27,754 nt of DNA from JABDGZ01 sp964487685. Lineage in GTDB: Bacteria; Omnitrophota; Gorgyraeia; Zapsychrales; Fredricksoniimonadaceae. Within the stretch, counting starts at the first letter, position 1. The number at the start of each line of letters is the position of its first letter. Below are positions 7,892 through 14,725 of the stretch, piece by piece. A model generated the notes under the pieces. It ran no database searches. It was given only the letters and a program-made list of their open reading frames with translations, and was not told where the DNA came from. A program made the position numbers and the translations under genes. The DNA is taken from positions 1-27,754 of the forward strand of contig CAZASA010000027.1 in assembly GCA_964487685.1 (NCBI GenBank), given 5' to 3'.

Positions 7892-9205
7892 TCAATCCCT
7901 CATGGGTAAATATATGGTGAATGCTGTCCCGCCAGGAGGAGGATTACTGACCTCGATCCTTCCGCCATGATCATCTATAATACGTTTGACAACCGTTAAC
8001 CCGATCCCGAATCCATAAGGTTTGGTAGTGTACATCAAATCGAAGATCTTTTGTTTCTCTTTGGGATCCAACCCGCTTCCATAATCACGTACCTGCAGCA
8101 TAAGCTCCTGCCCCACGACCATCATCACGAATTCAATGGAACTATTTTTACTGGAGGCTTCTATGGCATTAAGCAATAAATTCATCAACACCTGCTTGAT
8201 GGCCTCCGGATGACAAGGCAAAAGAACACCGGATGCTTTATTATAAACATCCAGTCTTAAATCTGCCGCACGAACTTTTGAATCAAACAATTTTGTGACC
8301 CTCAAAACCAATGCTGAAACATCTGTCAGAACCTTGGGTTTATTATCTCCACGGTGAAGATGCAACAGATCGGTCAATAACCCATCAACCCGTTCTACTT
8401 CTGAAGATATATCTTTAGCTAAATCGACTACCTCACCCGTTGATCGTTTGGCAATAACGCTGGCAGCGCTTTTGACTATACCTAAAGGATTGCGTATTTC
8501 ATGAGCTAGTTGCTGGACCAAGGCCACTGAAGCTATTTGACGTTCTTGCTCCATTAACTGCTTAGTTTGTCTTTGCAATATTTTAATACTATACGAACTG
8601 ATCCCCAAAAGAAACAAGGTGACTATTCCAATAAAATAAGCTCCCCCGCTTTCTACTTTAAAACGGACCTTCTTAGCTTTTCCTAAAGAAACCTTAATAC
8701 TGTCAAAATAAAATTCCCGTAAAGGTTGGTTTGCTGCCTGTAGTTGGTTTAATGAATGTATTAGGGAAGCTGTTGTTTTAGGTGTTGGCTTTGGGTATAA
8801 AGCAGCAATGGTTTTAGTCAAGTTAAGGAAAGCCTGCCTTGCCGGAGCAAGTAAATCTGCTTCTTGTTTTTCATGACTTTTGAAATCTACTATTTTTTCT
8901 TCTTCTTGCTCATTTCGCGACCATGATGATAGTATGCGAATTAGTTCATACGATTTGGATTTTAATTGAGCTACAGGCAGCATCCCAGCCTGCCAAGCAC
9001 TGATATCGGTTGAAATTTCTTTAAGAACATCGTCAGCAATAACCATGCGTTGGTATTCTTCCCATTCGTCTTCAAACTGGAGCTGATAAAGACGGATCCC
9101 ATCAAGATAATGCAGTCCAATTCCTCCCGCTATGGCAATAGCTAATCCAAGAACTACAAAAGCCAGGGTAATTTTATTTGTTAATTTTAAATAATAAGAT
9201 TTCAC
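7892..9205 (-). CDS. Membrane sensor histidine kinase
   Basis: The 437-residue kinase has TM1 at ~13-31, an extracytoplasmic sensor region of ~155 residues with predicted helices, and TM2 at ~188-208. A HisKA domain follows with phosphorylated His235 in QQLAHEIRNPLG, then an HATPase domain with the N box (QVLMNLLLNAIEAS), G1 (RDYGSGLDPKEKQKIF) and G2 (YGFGIGLTVVKRI). The all-alpha sensor region is unlike a named PAS or HAMP module, so the signal is unknown. The start is a GTG that overlaps the stop of the upstream membrane protein (GTGA), showing coupling. It is the partner of the response regulator that follows. Confidence 0.94.
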   Translation of the reverse strand: MKSYYLKLTNKITLAFVVLGLAIAIAGGIGLHYLDGIRLYQLQFEDEWEEYQRMVIADDVLKEISTDISAWQAGMLPVAQLKSKSYELIRILSSWSRNEQEEEKIVDFKSHEKQEADLLAPARQAFLNLTKTIAALYPKPTPKTTASLIHSLNQLQAANQPLREFYFDSIKVSLGKAKKVRFKVESGGAYFIGIVTLFLLGISSYSIKILQRQTKQLMEQERQIASVALVQQLAHEIRNPLGIVKSAASVIAKRSTGEVVDLAKDISSEVERVDGLLTDLLHLHRGDNKPKVLTDVSALVLRVTKLFDSKVRAADLRLDVYNKASGVLLPCHPEAIKQVLMNLLLNAIEASSKNSSIEFVMMVVGQELMLQVRDYGSGLDPKEKQKIFDLMYTTKPYGFGIGLTVVKRIIDDHGGRIEVSNPPPGGTAFTIYLPMRD

Positions 9206-9570
9206 TGTTTATTTACCTGTTTGATCATAAAAACTAATATAAACAATGTCTCAGCGGTCATTGCTGCAATCCCAAGCGGTTCAAACCATGCGTCGGGCTC
9301 AGGCGGGATTAAAGGTAATCCAACAGTTCTACTGGCAATGTAACCACCCATTGAACCTACAGCAATCATAAGTCCAAGATTCCAACCCCAAGCATTTTTA
9401 CGATATATACCAATAGCAGAAATTACCGCCGCAAGGCCATTGGCATAAAAAAGCCACCCCTTATAAACTGCATCGCTAAAGCTGTCTTTTGCATCGATCA
9501 CATGAATGAGGCCGATAATGAAAATCAATATTACTCCACACCACAAAAAAATCTTTAATATTTTAACCAT
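9202..9570 (-). CDS. Small four-helix membrane protein of unknown function
   Basis: The 122-residue protein has four hydrophobic stretches (residues ~5-25, 41-57, 66-84 and 98-116) and no recognisable catalytic motif. It is the first gene of the two-component operon and overlaps the kinase start by four bases, so it may be a sensory accessory or signal transporter for the kinase (inference). A short loop rich in Pro and acidic residues (LPLIPPEPDAWFE) lies between helices 3 and 4. Small multi-helix proteins encoded with sensor kinases occur in several bacteria, but I do not recognise this family. Confidence 0.75.
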   Translation of the reverse strand: MVKILKIFLWCGVILIFIIGLIHVIDAKDSFSDAVYKGWLFYANGLAAVISAIGIYRKNAWGWNLGLMIAVGSMGGYIASRTVGLPLIPPEPDAWFEPLGIAAMTAETLFILVFMIKQVNKQ

Positions 9571-9695
9571 GATATTTTCTCTAATTATAAGGAGAAAACT
9601 TGAATTGTTATTCTTTTCCTAGAACTTTGCTATAGATCTATTATTTTACCATAAATAATAAGGACTATGAAAAAACCATCGTATCTAAGACCCAA

Positions 9696-9748
9696 CTAAG
9701 GAAGAAAATTGCAGTTATTAATAAAAAATGGTGCAAATTTATGCAGGA
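9696..9748 (-). promoter_or_regulatory. Shared regulatory element, copy B (upstream of two-component operon)
   Basis: This is the second copy of the element at 7294-7345, with one extra base between the two conserved blocks. It lies 126 bases upstream of the ATG at 9570. The GCA-centred near palindrome is GCAAATTTATGC here. The stretch 9571-9695 between element and gene holds no gene and should contain the promoter core; AT-rich -10-like hexamers are present but none is convincing. Confidence 0.55.
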
Positions 9749-9776
9749 CAAATCATTCTATTTCGTTACCGAGAGC

Positions 9777-9812
9777 TATAAAACCTTCCTAACACCCGGT
9801 GTTAGGAAGGTT
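9777..9812 (-). terminator. Intrinsic terminator of ssb
   Basis: The inverted repeat AACCTTCCTAACACC / GGTGTTAGGAAGGTT (9782-9796 and 9798-9812) is perfect over 15 base pairs around one central base. Read on the minus strand it is followed by TTTTAT. It stands 22 bases after the ssb stop and separates ssb from the two-component operon. Confidence 0.8.
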
Positions 9813-9833
9813 GGCTTGCTACACACCCTACGG

Positions 9834-10265
9834 CTATTCTTCCCAAACGATATCTTCAGGCAAATCGACCATCACTGCCTGTGCTTCGGACATCCTATCC
9901 TCAGAAGATACAGATGCGGGTTGCTCAGATGTATTATGGTTTTGCTTCTTCGGTAAAAAATGGACAGCACTGGCCGTGATCTTGACTCGGGCTTGTGGCT
10001 TGCCGTCTTTCTCCCAGCGGTCCTGACGCAGACGTCCTTCCACAATAATGCCATTACCCTTGGTCAAATATTTGGCGCAATTTTCCGCGGTAATACCCCA
10101 TACATCTACATCAAAATAGGATACTTCATCGGTTTTCTCGCCGTTTTTCATAAACACGCGATTATTGGCTATAGAAAGACTGCATACTGTTTTCCCTGAT
10201 GGAAGGCATTTCATTTCCGGGTCCCTTGTCAGATTGCCCATGATGTTGACATTGTTTAAATTCAT
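9834..10265 (-). CDS. ssb: Single-stranded DNA-binding protein (SSB), short form
   Basis: The 143-residue protein has an OB-fold of SSB type: MNLNNVNIMGNLTRDPEMK, then FDVDVWGITAENCAKYL, then KGNGIIVEGRLRQDRWEKDG. The ATG at 10265 is preceded by AAAGGA at good spacing; an upstream in-frame start at 10331 would add 22 non-conserved residues and is rejected. After the fold comes a short Gln/Ser-rich linker, and the tail ends PEDIVWEE instead of the usual acidic tip with a terminal Pro-Phe that recruits partner proteins. It stands alone rather than beside rpsF/rpsR, so it may belong to mobile or accessory DNA, but it could also be the chromosomal copy. Confidence 0.9.
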   Translation of the reverse strand: MNLNNVNIMGNLTRDPEMKCLPSGKTVCSLSIANNRVFMKNGEKTDEVSYFDVDVWGITAENCAKYLTKGNGIIVEGRLRQDRWEKDGKPQARVKITASAVHFLPKKQNHNTSEQPASVSSEDRMSEAQAVMVDLPEDIVWEE

Positions 10266-10582
10266 AATTTTTCCTTTCGTTGATGGTGGGTAAATAAACG
10301 AGGGGGAAATTTTTACTACAGAAACCGACAAGGGGGTATCGGTGTTTCAAACAACCATATATTACCAATTTCATCCGGAATTTCAATATAAAAAAGAAAC
10401 ATAAACAAGAAAACACACCTAAAAGGCGGGTTTCTTGTTAATGGCTCCCCGGTCACCCCCAAAATCCGAACTTTTTCTATGAGGTCATTTTAGGACTTAC
10501 ACAGGCTAAATCCGCAGATCGATGGATTATTATAAACTAAGACTAGACTCAAGCCTCTTACCAAAATGTTGCAACAGGTCGG
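10266..10582. other. Gene-free accessory stretch with a hairpin and a GGGGAGCC motif
   Basis: No convincing ORF is present. It includes the ssb leader; a long-armed hairpin (AACAAGAAA at 10404-10412 pairing with TTTCTTGTT at 10431-10439); and, just beyond it, the minus-strand sequence GGGGAGCCATT (near 10440-10450). The same 11-mer occurs beside the next hairpin at 11221-11265. The remainder up to the antitoxin gene shows nothing I can name. Confidence 0.5.
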
Positions 10583-10852
10583 CTAATTTAAGGCTAAACG
10601 ATGTTGAGCTTGGGCTAAATCTCTTTGAGTTTGAAGATTCATCCAAAACTCAGGGCTTGTTTTGAAGAACTGTGCCAGTAAAATAGCCGTTTCAGGCGTC
10701 ATGTCCCGCTTACCATTGATCAGCGTATTAATACGCTGAATGGGGACTTTGATCTTTCTCGCAAGCTCCACTTGTGACATTTTTTTAGGCAAAATGAACT
10801 CTTCTAATAAAATTTCCCCAGGATGAACAGGTATACGGTATTTGGGAATCAT
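10583..10852 (-). CDS. higA: HigA-family antitoxin (XRE HTH)
   Basis: The 89-residue protein begins with the family signature HPGEILLEEFILP, followed by a Cro/C1-type helix-turn-helix (SQVELARKIKVPIQRINTLINGKR, residues ~25-48) and ends with the conserved SPEFWMNLQTQRDLAQA. It neutralises the toxin encoded 9 bases upstream and represses their shared promoter. Toxin-before-antitoxin order is the rule for higBA. Confidence 0.93.
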   Translation of the reverse strand: MIPKYRIPVHPGEILLEEFILPKKMSQVELARKIKVPIQRINTLINGKRDMTPETAILLAQFFKTSPEFWMNLQTQRDLAQAQHRLALN

Positions 10853-10861
10853 AAAAACCTC

Positions 10862-11152
10862 CTAATGATAATCAATGATTTCAACTTCATAAGCATTTCC
10901 ATCTCTAAATTCAAAAACTAAACGATATTGATCATTTATACGAATGCTATATTTACCTTTAATTTTTCCTTTAAGAGCTTCAAGGTGATTCGACGTTGGT
11001 ATTCTCAAATCATTCAAAGAATGCGCCGCATTAAGTAAATCCAGCTTTCGTTGGGCGACTTTCCAAATAGTTTGCGGTATCTTCCTGGCCTGTTTGGATT
11101 CCAGGCCATGATATATGTCGCTGGTTGATTCCGAAAGAAATGTTACAATCAT
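10862..11152 (-). CDS. higB: HigB-family toxin (RelE/ParE superfamily mRNA interferase)
   Basis: The 96-residue protein matches the HigB/RelE-like plasmid-maintenance toxin pattern: an N-terminal FLSESTSDIYHG, then RKIPQTIWKVAQRKLDLLNAA, NDLRIPTSNHLEALKG, and the closing YSIRINDQYRLVFEF plus VEIIDYH. Members cut mRNA on the ribosome. It is the first gene of the pair and its start follows an inverted repeat that may be the antitoxin's operator. No truncation is seen, so the system is probably functional. Confidence 0.93.
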   Translation of the reverse strand: MIVTFLSESTSDIYHGLESKQARKIPQTIWKVAQRKLDLLNAAHSLNDLRIPTSNHLEALKGKIKGKYSIRINDQYRLVFEFRDGNAYEVEIIDYH

Positions 11153-11173
11153 AATTATTTAGAGAATACCATA

Positions 11174-11198
11174 TTAACGTTATACATGCAAGCGTTAA
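11174..11198. promoter_or_regulatory. Possible HigA operator upstream of higBA
   Basis: The inverted repeat TTAACG (11174-11179) and CGTTAA (11193-11198) stands 22 bases upstream of the higB start, and the first arm is itself part of the palindrome TAACGTTA. TTAAC/GTTAA half-sites have been described for HigA operators in proteobacteria. The role here is inferred from position and form. Confidence 0.4.
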
Positions 11199-11220
11199 GT
11201 TCTAAACTTTATAGAAGATA

Positions 11221-11265
11221 AAAAAATCTGTAAGTCATTATATTTCAATAACTTACAGATTTTTT
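11221..11265 (-). terminator. Perfect hairpin with A/T tracts, likely terminator
   Basis: Arms AAAAAATCTGTAAGT (11221-11235) and ACTTACAGATTTTTT (11251-11265) pair perfectly over 15 bases around a 15-base loop, with a T-tract in either direction. On the minus strand it closes the structured segment 11275-11428, which ends just before it, and it insulates higBA. Confidence 0.6.
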
Positions 11266-11274
11266 AATGAATGG

Positions 11275-11293
11275 CTCCCCCGCGAGGGCTCGA
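11275..11293 (-). repeat. Copy of the tRNA-Asn 3' end (candidate attachment site)
   Basis: CTCCCCCGCGAGGGCTCGA is identical over 19 bases, and in the same orientation, to 16512-16530, the last 19 bases of the tRNA-Asn gene (discriminator, acceptor strand and part of the T arm). The match starts exactly at the tRNA 3' end and stops within the T loop. This is the usual product of integration into a tRNA gene. Unlike the intact gene, the copy is followed on the minus strand by CCATT. Confidence 0.6.
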
Positions 11294-11428
11294 GGTCTCC
11301 TTGCGTTCGGCCGAAATTATGGAAGTATGTCTGGATTCGGCCTCACTCCAGTCGGTCATCGCCCCAGGGAATGCTCCCATAAGGTCGCATTCCCTAAGCG
11401 GGCCTCTATTCGAGCCCTCTCTCCCCCG
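11275..11428 (-). other. Structured, possibly transcribed segment of unknown nature
   Basis: The segment is closed by GAGGGCTCGA (11284-11293) pairing with TCGAGCCCTC (11410-11419). Inside are AGGGAATGC (11366-11374)/GCATTCCCT (11387-11395) and GGCCGAA (11309-11315)/TTCGGCC (11336-11342). Read on the minus strand this is a three-stem shape with a tRNA-like 3' end followed by a terminator hairpin, so a small RNA is possible. I do not recognise tmRNA, SRP, 6S or RNase P motifs. A short minus-strand ORF of 38 codons (11264-11380) runs through it, without a Shine-Dalgarno. Confidence 0.35.
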
Positions 11429-11433
11429 TAAGC

Positions 11434-11486
11434 TTTTTAAATAAAATGGCCATCTAAAAATTCTAGATGGCCATTTTATTTAAAAA
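11434..11486. terminator. Perfect 23-bp hairpin, bidirectional terminator-like
   Basis: Left arm 11434-11456 and right arm 11464-11486 are perfect inverted repeats around a 7-base loop; the core is TGGCCATCTA and the ends are runs of T and A. The form fits a bidirectional terminator or the mark of a mobile cassette. It separates the structured segment from the HTH gene at 11520. Confidence 0.6.
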
Positions 11487-11519
11487 CTCCCCAGTCCTGT
11501 AACTGAGCGAACCCCTAAG

Positions 11520-11951
11520 GTGATCACAATACATGTCCCTATACACTTTATCTTCAATAAAGACAAGCAGTTACAGATTGTTGAAGGCAAGGCTCCTTAT
11601 GGCATTAGTACCGATAAACGCATCACCAGACGGCTTTTAAGGGAGCATAGGCCGATTGTTTGTAAACCGAATCCGATCACCATTGCTTTGAAATATCAAA
11701 AAATGTATGAAGATTCGGCCTTTCAAACAATGGAAAAAGTTGGCCAGCAACTTGGGGTTTCCCGTGTCAGGATACATCAAATGCTTAATCTACTCAAACT
11801 AGACCAACGGATTATTGATTACATTCAGAATATTAAAAATCCACGGCAAAGCAATTTCTGGAACGAGCATAGATTACGAAGTATCGCCGTATTACCAAAA
11901 GAAAAACAATACGATAAGTTTCAAAAATTAATCATAAAACATAACGTATAA
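11520..11951 (+). CDS. ParB-like helix-turn-helix protein, orphan recombinase-associated type
   Basis: The 143-residue basic protein is the only convincing plus-strand gene in the left two thirds of the window. Its core is IALKYQKMYED, then TMEKVGQQLGVSRVRIHQMLNLLKLD, a helix-turn-helix like those of ParB-type proteins and of small ORFs often found beside serine recombinases (family recollection, not searched). The N-terminal basic stretch RITRRLLREHRPIVCKPNPI fits this too. The start is a GTG at 11520 with only a weak AGG before it; an in-frame stop at 11481 limits any extension. No recombinase gene is present in the window, so it may be a remnant of a mobile element. It converges on the DUF899 gene. 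Confidence 0.65.
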   Translation: MITIHVPIHFIFNKDKQLQIVEGKAPYGISTDKRITRRLLREHRPIVCKPNPITIALKYQKMYEDSAFQTMEKVGQQLGVSRVRIHQMLNLLKLDQRIIDYIQNIKNPRQSNFWNEHRLRSIAVLPKEKQYDKFQKLIIKHNV

Positions 11952-12034
11952 AACCACTAATTTTTATAGGAATTTTGACAGCCTTCATCTTTTTTTACTT
12001 TCACGTGTTCAGGTTTTATGATTTGTCATTGCTT

Positions 12035-12772
12035 TCATTTGGTTGGTTTATATTTGTCGTGATAATGCACCCAATCCTGCGGGGCTTTGGGATTTTCGTC
12101 TCGGCCTTTGGCGGTCAAGTCGAGGAAATTGTAGGTAGTGTTCATCAAGTCAATCCCCCGCTCATAAGACGAGTAGGTGTGGTAAATATCCCCGTTATTA
12201 TCACGGTAAAATGCACTAACGCCTTCACGCTCGTCCATGTCCCTCTCCAAGGGAGCATAATTGTAAATAGCTTGTGCCTTTTTTCGTTGCTCCGGCGTAA
12301 ACGACACGTTGAGATCAAAATTGAAATCCGTCTTAAATGAGGAAAACCATTTGAATTTCCAGCCCATGCGCTTCTTAAATGGCTTAATTTCAGCCAGCGG
12401 TGCATGGGAAACGACAGCGAAAGTTGTGTCGCGTTGTCCAATGTGAAAGTTCACGCTGTCGAAATGGTCGGCCCAAAACGAACAATGCGCACAACCTTGA
12501 CCCCAACCTGGTCCGAACATAAAGTGATAAACAAGTAGCTGGCTTTTGCCGCAGAACAAATCGCCGAGTGTCATTTTGCCTGTCGGCCCGTTGAAGACGT
12601 ATTCCTTTTCTATCTTGACCCAAGGCAACCTGCGACGCTGAAGATTTAATTCATCGCGTAGTTTTGAGAGCTTCTTTTCTTTCACCAGAAGTTTCTTGCG
12701 CTTGATGAGCCATTCTCTTTGCGAAACGACCTTACGGTTTTCAATTCCGTTGACGGTTTTGATTCTCGGCAT
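12035..12772 (-). CDS. DUF899 family thioredoxin-like protein
   Basis: The 245-residue protein has the DUF899 layout: a basic N-terminal helix region (REWLIKRKKLLVKEKKLSKLRDEL), LPWVKIEKEYVFNGPTG, a thioredoxin-like segment with GCAHCSFWADHF carrying CxxC, and the C-terminal YHTYSSYERGIDLMNTTYNFLDL. The function of the family is unproven; a redox or peroxiredoxin-like role is often assumed. It is the last gene of the TetR-headed cassette, 28 bases after the DUF2182 gene. A GGGAGG stands upstream of the ATG. Confidence 0.9.
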   Translation of the reverse strand: MPRIKTVNGIENRKVVSQREWLIKRKKLLVKEKKLSKLRDELNLQRRRLPWVKIEKEYVFNGPTGKMTLGDLFCGKSQLLVYHFMFGPGWGQGCAHCSFWADHFDSVNFHIGQRDTTFAVVSHAPLAEIKPFKKRMGWKFKWFSSFKTDFNFDLNVSFTPEQRKKAQAIYNYAPLERDMDEREGVSAFYRDNNGDIYHTYSSYERGIDLMNTTYNFLDLTAKGRDENPKAPQDWVHYHDKYKPTK

Positions 12773-12800
12773 ATTATCCTCCCTTTTCTTAGATCTTGGT

Positions 12801-13637
12801 TTACATGTTACTCATAACTTTTGAGCTTTTTTCCATAGAACTGTGATGACTTGGCTGCAAGAAAACCGTACTTAAAATCACAATACCCGCAATCATTGCC
12901 GAAATGCCAACCAGTCGTGCGACAATGTCAGGCCACGGAAGAAGCTTTTCCGCAGCAATGACAATCGCAATGACAATCATTACGATCGGATTCATAATAC
13001 CAAGAACTATCAGGACCGCCATAGGAGAGGCAGAGCAGGCACAACATGCCGCACCTTGTTTGCAGCCGAGCCAAAAACTTCTCTCCTCTTGAGGGTATGA
13101 AACGGCACATCCAAAGAGGGAACGGCATTGTAACAGATGTGTCATTTTCCAGGGTGTGAATTGAATTGCTCCAGAGATAATCAACAATAAACCTGAAAGC
13201 AAAGGAATGGAGCGGCTAAATAAATCTGAGCGCATAGCAACTGCCGCAAACGCCATCCCAATCGCATAAATTCCAATACCGGCTACCAGCCAAATGGTAA
13301 AGTACCCCAATGTCATATAGCAAAGAGAAGCCCAATGACGCCGTGTTTTTAAAAACATCGGCAGCACAGATGGCATCATCATGGCCACCATCATGGCCAT
13401 CCACATGATCAAAAAGCTTATAGCCGACGAAAACCAAGTCTGGCCGGACATTTGCATCCACATCATTGACATTGTCCAGCCGCCGGGCATATCCATACCG
13501 CCGCTCATTGAGTGAGAGAAATAAGCTGTTGCCCATACGCTGGCAATAAACGCAAAAACACTTACCAAAATAAATTTGACCGGATGCTGAGGAGTTTGGT
13601 CTACCGTAAAAGTAGTGGTGAAATTCTGATTTTTCAT
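12801..13637 (-). CDS. DUF2182 integral membrane protein (putative metal-binding)
   Basis: The 278-residue protein has about seven hydrophobic helices. It is very methionine-rich near the N-terminus (GGMDMPGGWTMSMMWMQMSG) and carries the DUF2182 mark MWMAMMVAMMMPSVLPM. A central cysteine-rich loop (QCRSLFGCAVSYP, GCKQGAACCACSASPM) could bind metal. Family members are described only as predicted metal-binding membrane proteins, and the usual DUF1326 neighbour is not seen. Last residues (HHSSMEKSSKVMSNM) again hold His and Met. An inner-membrane location is expected. Confidence 0.88.
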   Translation of the reverse strand: MKNQNFTTTFTVDQTPQHPVKFILVSVFAFIASVWATAYFSHSMSGGMDMPGGWTMSMMWMQMSGQTWFSSAISFLIMWMAMMVAMMMPSVLPMFLKTRRHWASLCYMTLGYFTIWLVAGIGIYAIGMAFAAVAMRSDLFSRSIPLLSGLLLIISGAIQFTPWKMTHLLQCRSLFGCAVSYPQEERSFWLGCKQGAACCACSASPMAVLIVLGIMNPIVMIVIAIVIAAEKLLPWPDIVARLVGISAMIAGIVILSTVFLQPSHHSSMEKSSKVMSNM

Positions 13638-13691
13638 CTTACTTTCCTAAGTTTTATATAAAAGAATGAAAGTAATCCGCTGCTATTCGAA

Positions 13692-14150
13692 TTATTCATC
13701 AATAAAGCCCCCCATTGCCGCCTTGTGCGGGATAGACCAACCAAAATAGACTTCGACTTCGATGATCTTACCATTGCGCACCGTTAGCACCTCAGTATTA
13801 CGGAAGTGCTTGCCGTTTGTGTTTCGCCCTTCATAGGTAACGAATACGCGCTCTCCGTCTTTTGTTAAATGGAAAAATTCAAATCCTGCAATCGTCTCGC
13901 TATTCGGCCAGCAGCGCTTGAAATAGGCTTCACGATCGATGCGATTGTCCAAAGGGCTTGTAAAATGAAAATCATCGCTAATGAGAGCCTCAATTGCGAC
14001 GCGATCTTTATCTACATAAGCTTGATAGCCCTTACGTACGATTGAGATCGGATCTTTTTGCTTGCCATCCTTCTTGACAATTGATAAAAATCTCATTTTA
14101 ATATCATACGGCAGGGCTAAATAAAAACAATGATACCGAGGTATAGTCAT
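13692..14150 (-). CDS. SnoaL-like / NTF2-like domain protein
   Basis: The 152-residue frame contains an NTF2-like fold: VRKGYQAYVDKDRVAIEALISDDFHFTSP, then YFKRCWPNSETIAGFEF, FVTYEGRNTNGKHFRNTEVLTVRNGKIIEVEVYFG. These cone-shaped domains bind small hydrophobic molecules and may be enzymes or binding proteins; the substrate is unknown. The real start may be the internal ATG at 14096 (MRFLSIVKK), since the first 18 residues look non-conserved; neither start has a clear Shine-Dalgarno. It lies in the cassette between the DUF1801 and DUF2182 genes. Confidence 0.82.
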   Translation of the reverse strand: MTIPRYHCFYLALPYDIKMRFLSIVKKDGKQKDPISIVRKGYQAYVDKDRVAIEALISDDFHFTSPLDNRIDREAYFKRCWPNSETIAGFEFFHLTKDGERVFVTYEGRNTNGKHFRNTEVLTVRNGKIIEVEVYFGWSIPHKAAMGGFIDE

Positions 14151-14277
14151 AGGATTTTAGGTGTAATTACACATGCAGGAGCAAATCCCCATAGGAACTT
14201 AATTATTTCGTTTATTAAAAACCATTTAGCTTAAGAATTGAGTGAACCAGGTTTGGGGATTATTTTCTAGAGAAAAG
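14151..14277. other. Short gene-free spacer in the cassette
   Basis: This spacer of 127 bases is AT-rich. I see no hairpin with a T-tract and no clear promoter, so co-transcription across it is possible but not shown. Confidence 0.3.
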
Positions 14278-14637
14278 TTATTTCTTTTTCGCTGATTCTT
14301 GCTTTACACGGAATTCTACTATTTTCCGTACGAGAGTAAGTGGCAATGGCTCATCAAATGGAAACCGCACAGAACCTTTGGATTTTTTATACGGCTCAAG
14401 CTCTTTTATAAAAGACTTTATCGTTTGTTCGCGGGGATAAAATCCAATGTGATTCTTATGGGCAGCGAACCAGACCAATATTCCACCCATCTTAAATGCA
14501 GGCATCCTGTAGCTTATAGTTTCCGTTGAATTTGGTGCTGCCTTCCGAATAGTTGTTCGCATTCTTTCTAGTAAAACTTGTACTTCTTTAGGAAATTGAG
14601 CGATGTAGCTGTCGATGGCAATAATTTCTTTTACCAT
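14278..14637 (-). CDS. DUF1801 (YdhG-like) domain protein
   Basis: The 119-residue protein fits the DUF1801 family: IDSYIAQFPKEVQVLLERMRTTIRKAAPNSTETISYRMPAFK, then WFAAHKNHIGFYPREQTI and KGSVRFPFDEPLPLTLVRKIVEFR. Related proteins have a frataxin-like alpha/beta fold, and some are called iron chaperones, without firm proof for this subgroup. It is cytoplasmic with no signal peptide. It belongs to the TetR-headed cassette. Confidence 0.9.
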   Translation of the reverse strand: MVKEIIAIDSYIAQFPKEVQVLLERMRTTIRKAAPNSTETISYRMPAFKMGGILVWFAAHKNHIGFYPREQTIKSFIKELEPYKKSKGSVRFPFDEPLPLTLVRKIVEFRVKQESAKKK

Positions 14638-14725
14638 TTAACTCCTTATTCGATAAGAGCGCTATGGAGGTTACCTTGCAAACACCTCATCCTCTTTTGG
14701 ATAAAACTAAAAATTAAAATGACTT

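Noticed and set aside
9222..9570. Ion-channel or transporter assignment for the 122-residue membrane protein
   Set aside because: Four hydrophobic helices alone do not support any named family.
10266..10331. Longer N-terminus for ssb from a start at 10331
   Set aside because: The family-typical MNLNNVNIMGNLT start at 10265 has an AAAGGA at proper spacing; the 22 extra residues look non-conserved.
11264..11380. 38-codon minus-strand ORF within the structured segment
   Set aside because: No Shine-Dalgarno, unusual composition, and its stop lies in the terminator hairpin; the stems explain the sequence better. Kept only as a note.
11434..11486. Insertion-sequence terminal inverted repeats or an integron attC site
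   Set aside because: The inverted repeat is a single continuous hairpin with a 7-base loop, with no transposase and no attC core motif (GTTRRRY) on its arms; a terminator is simpler.
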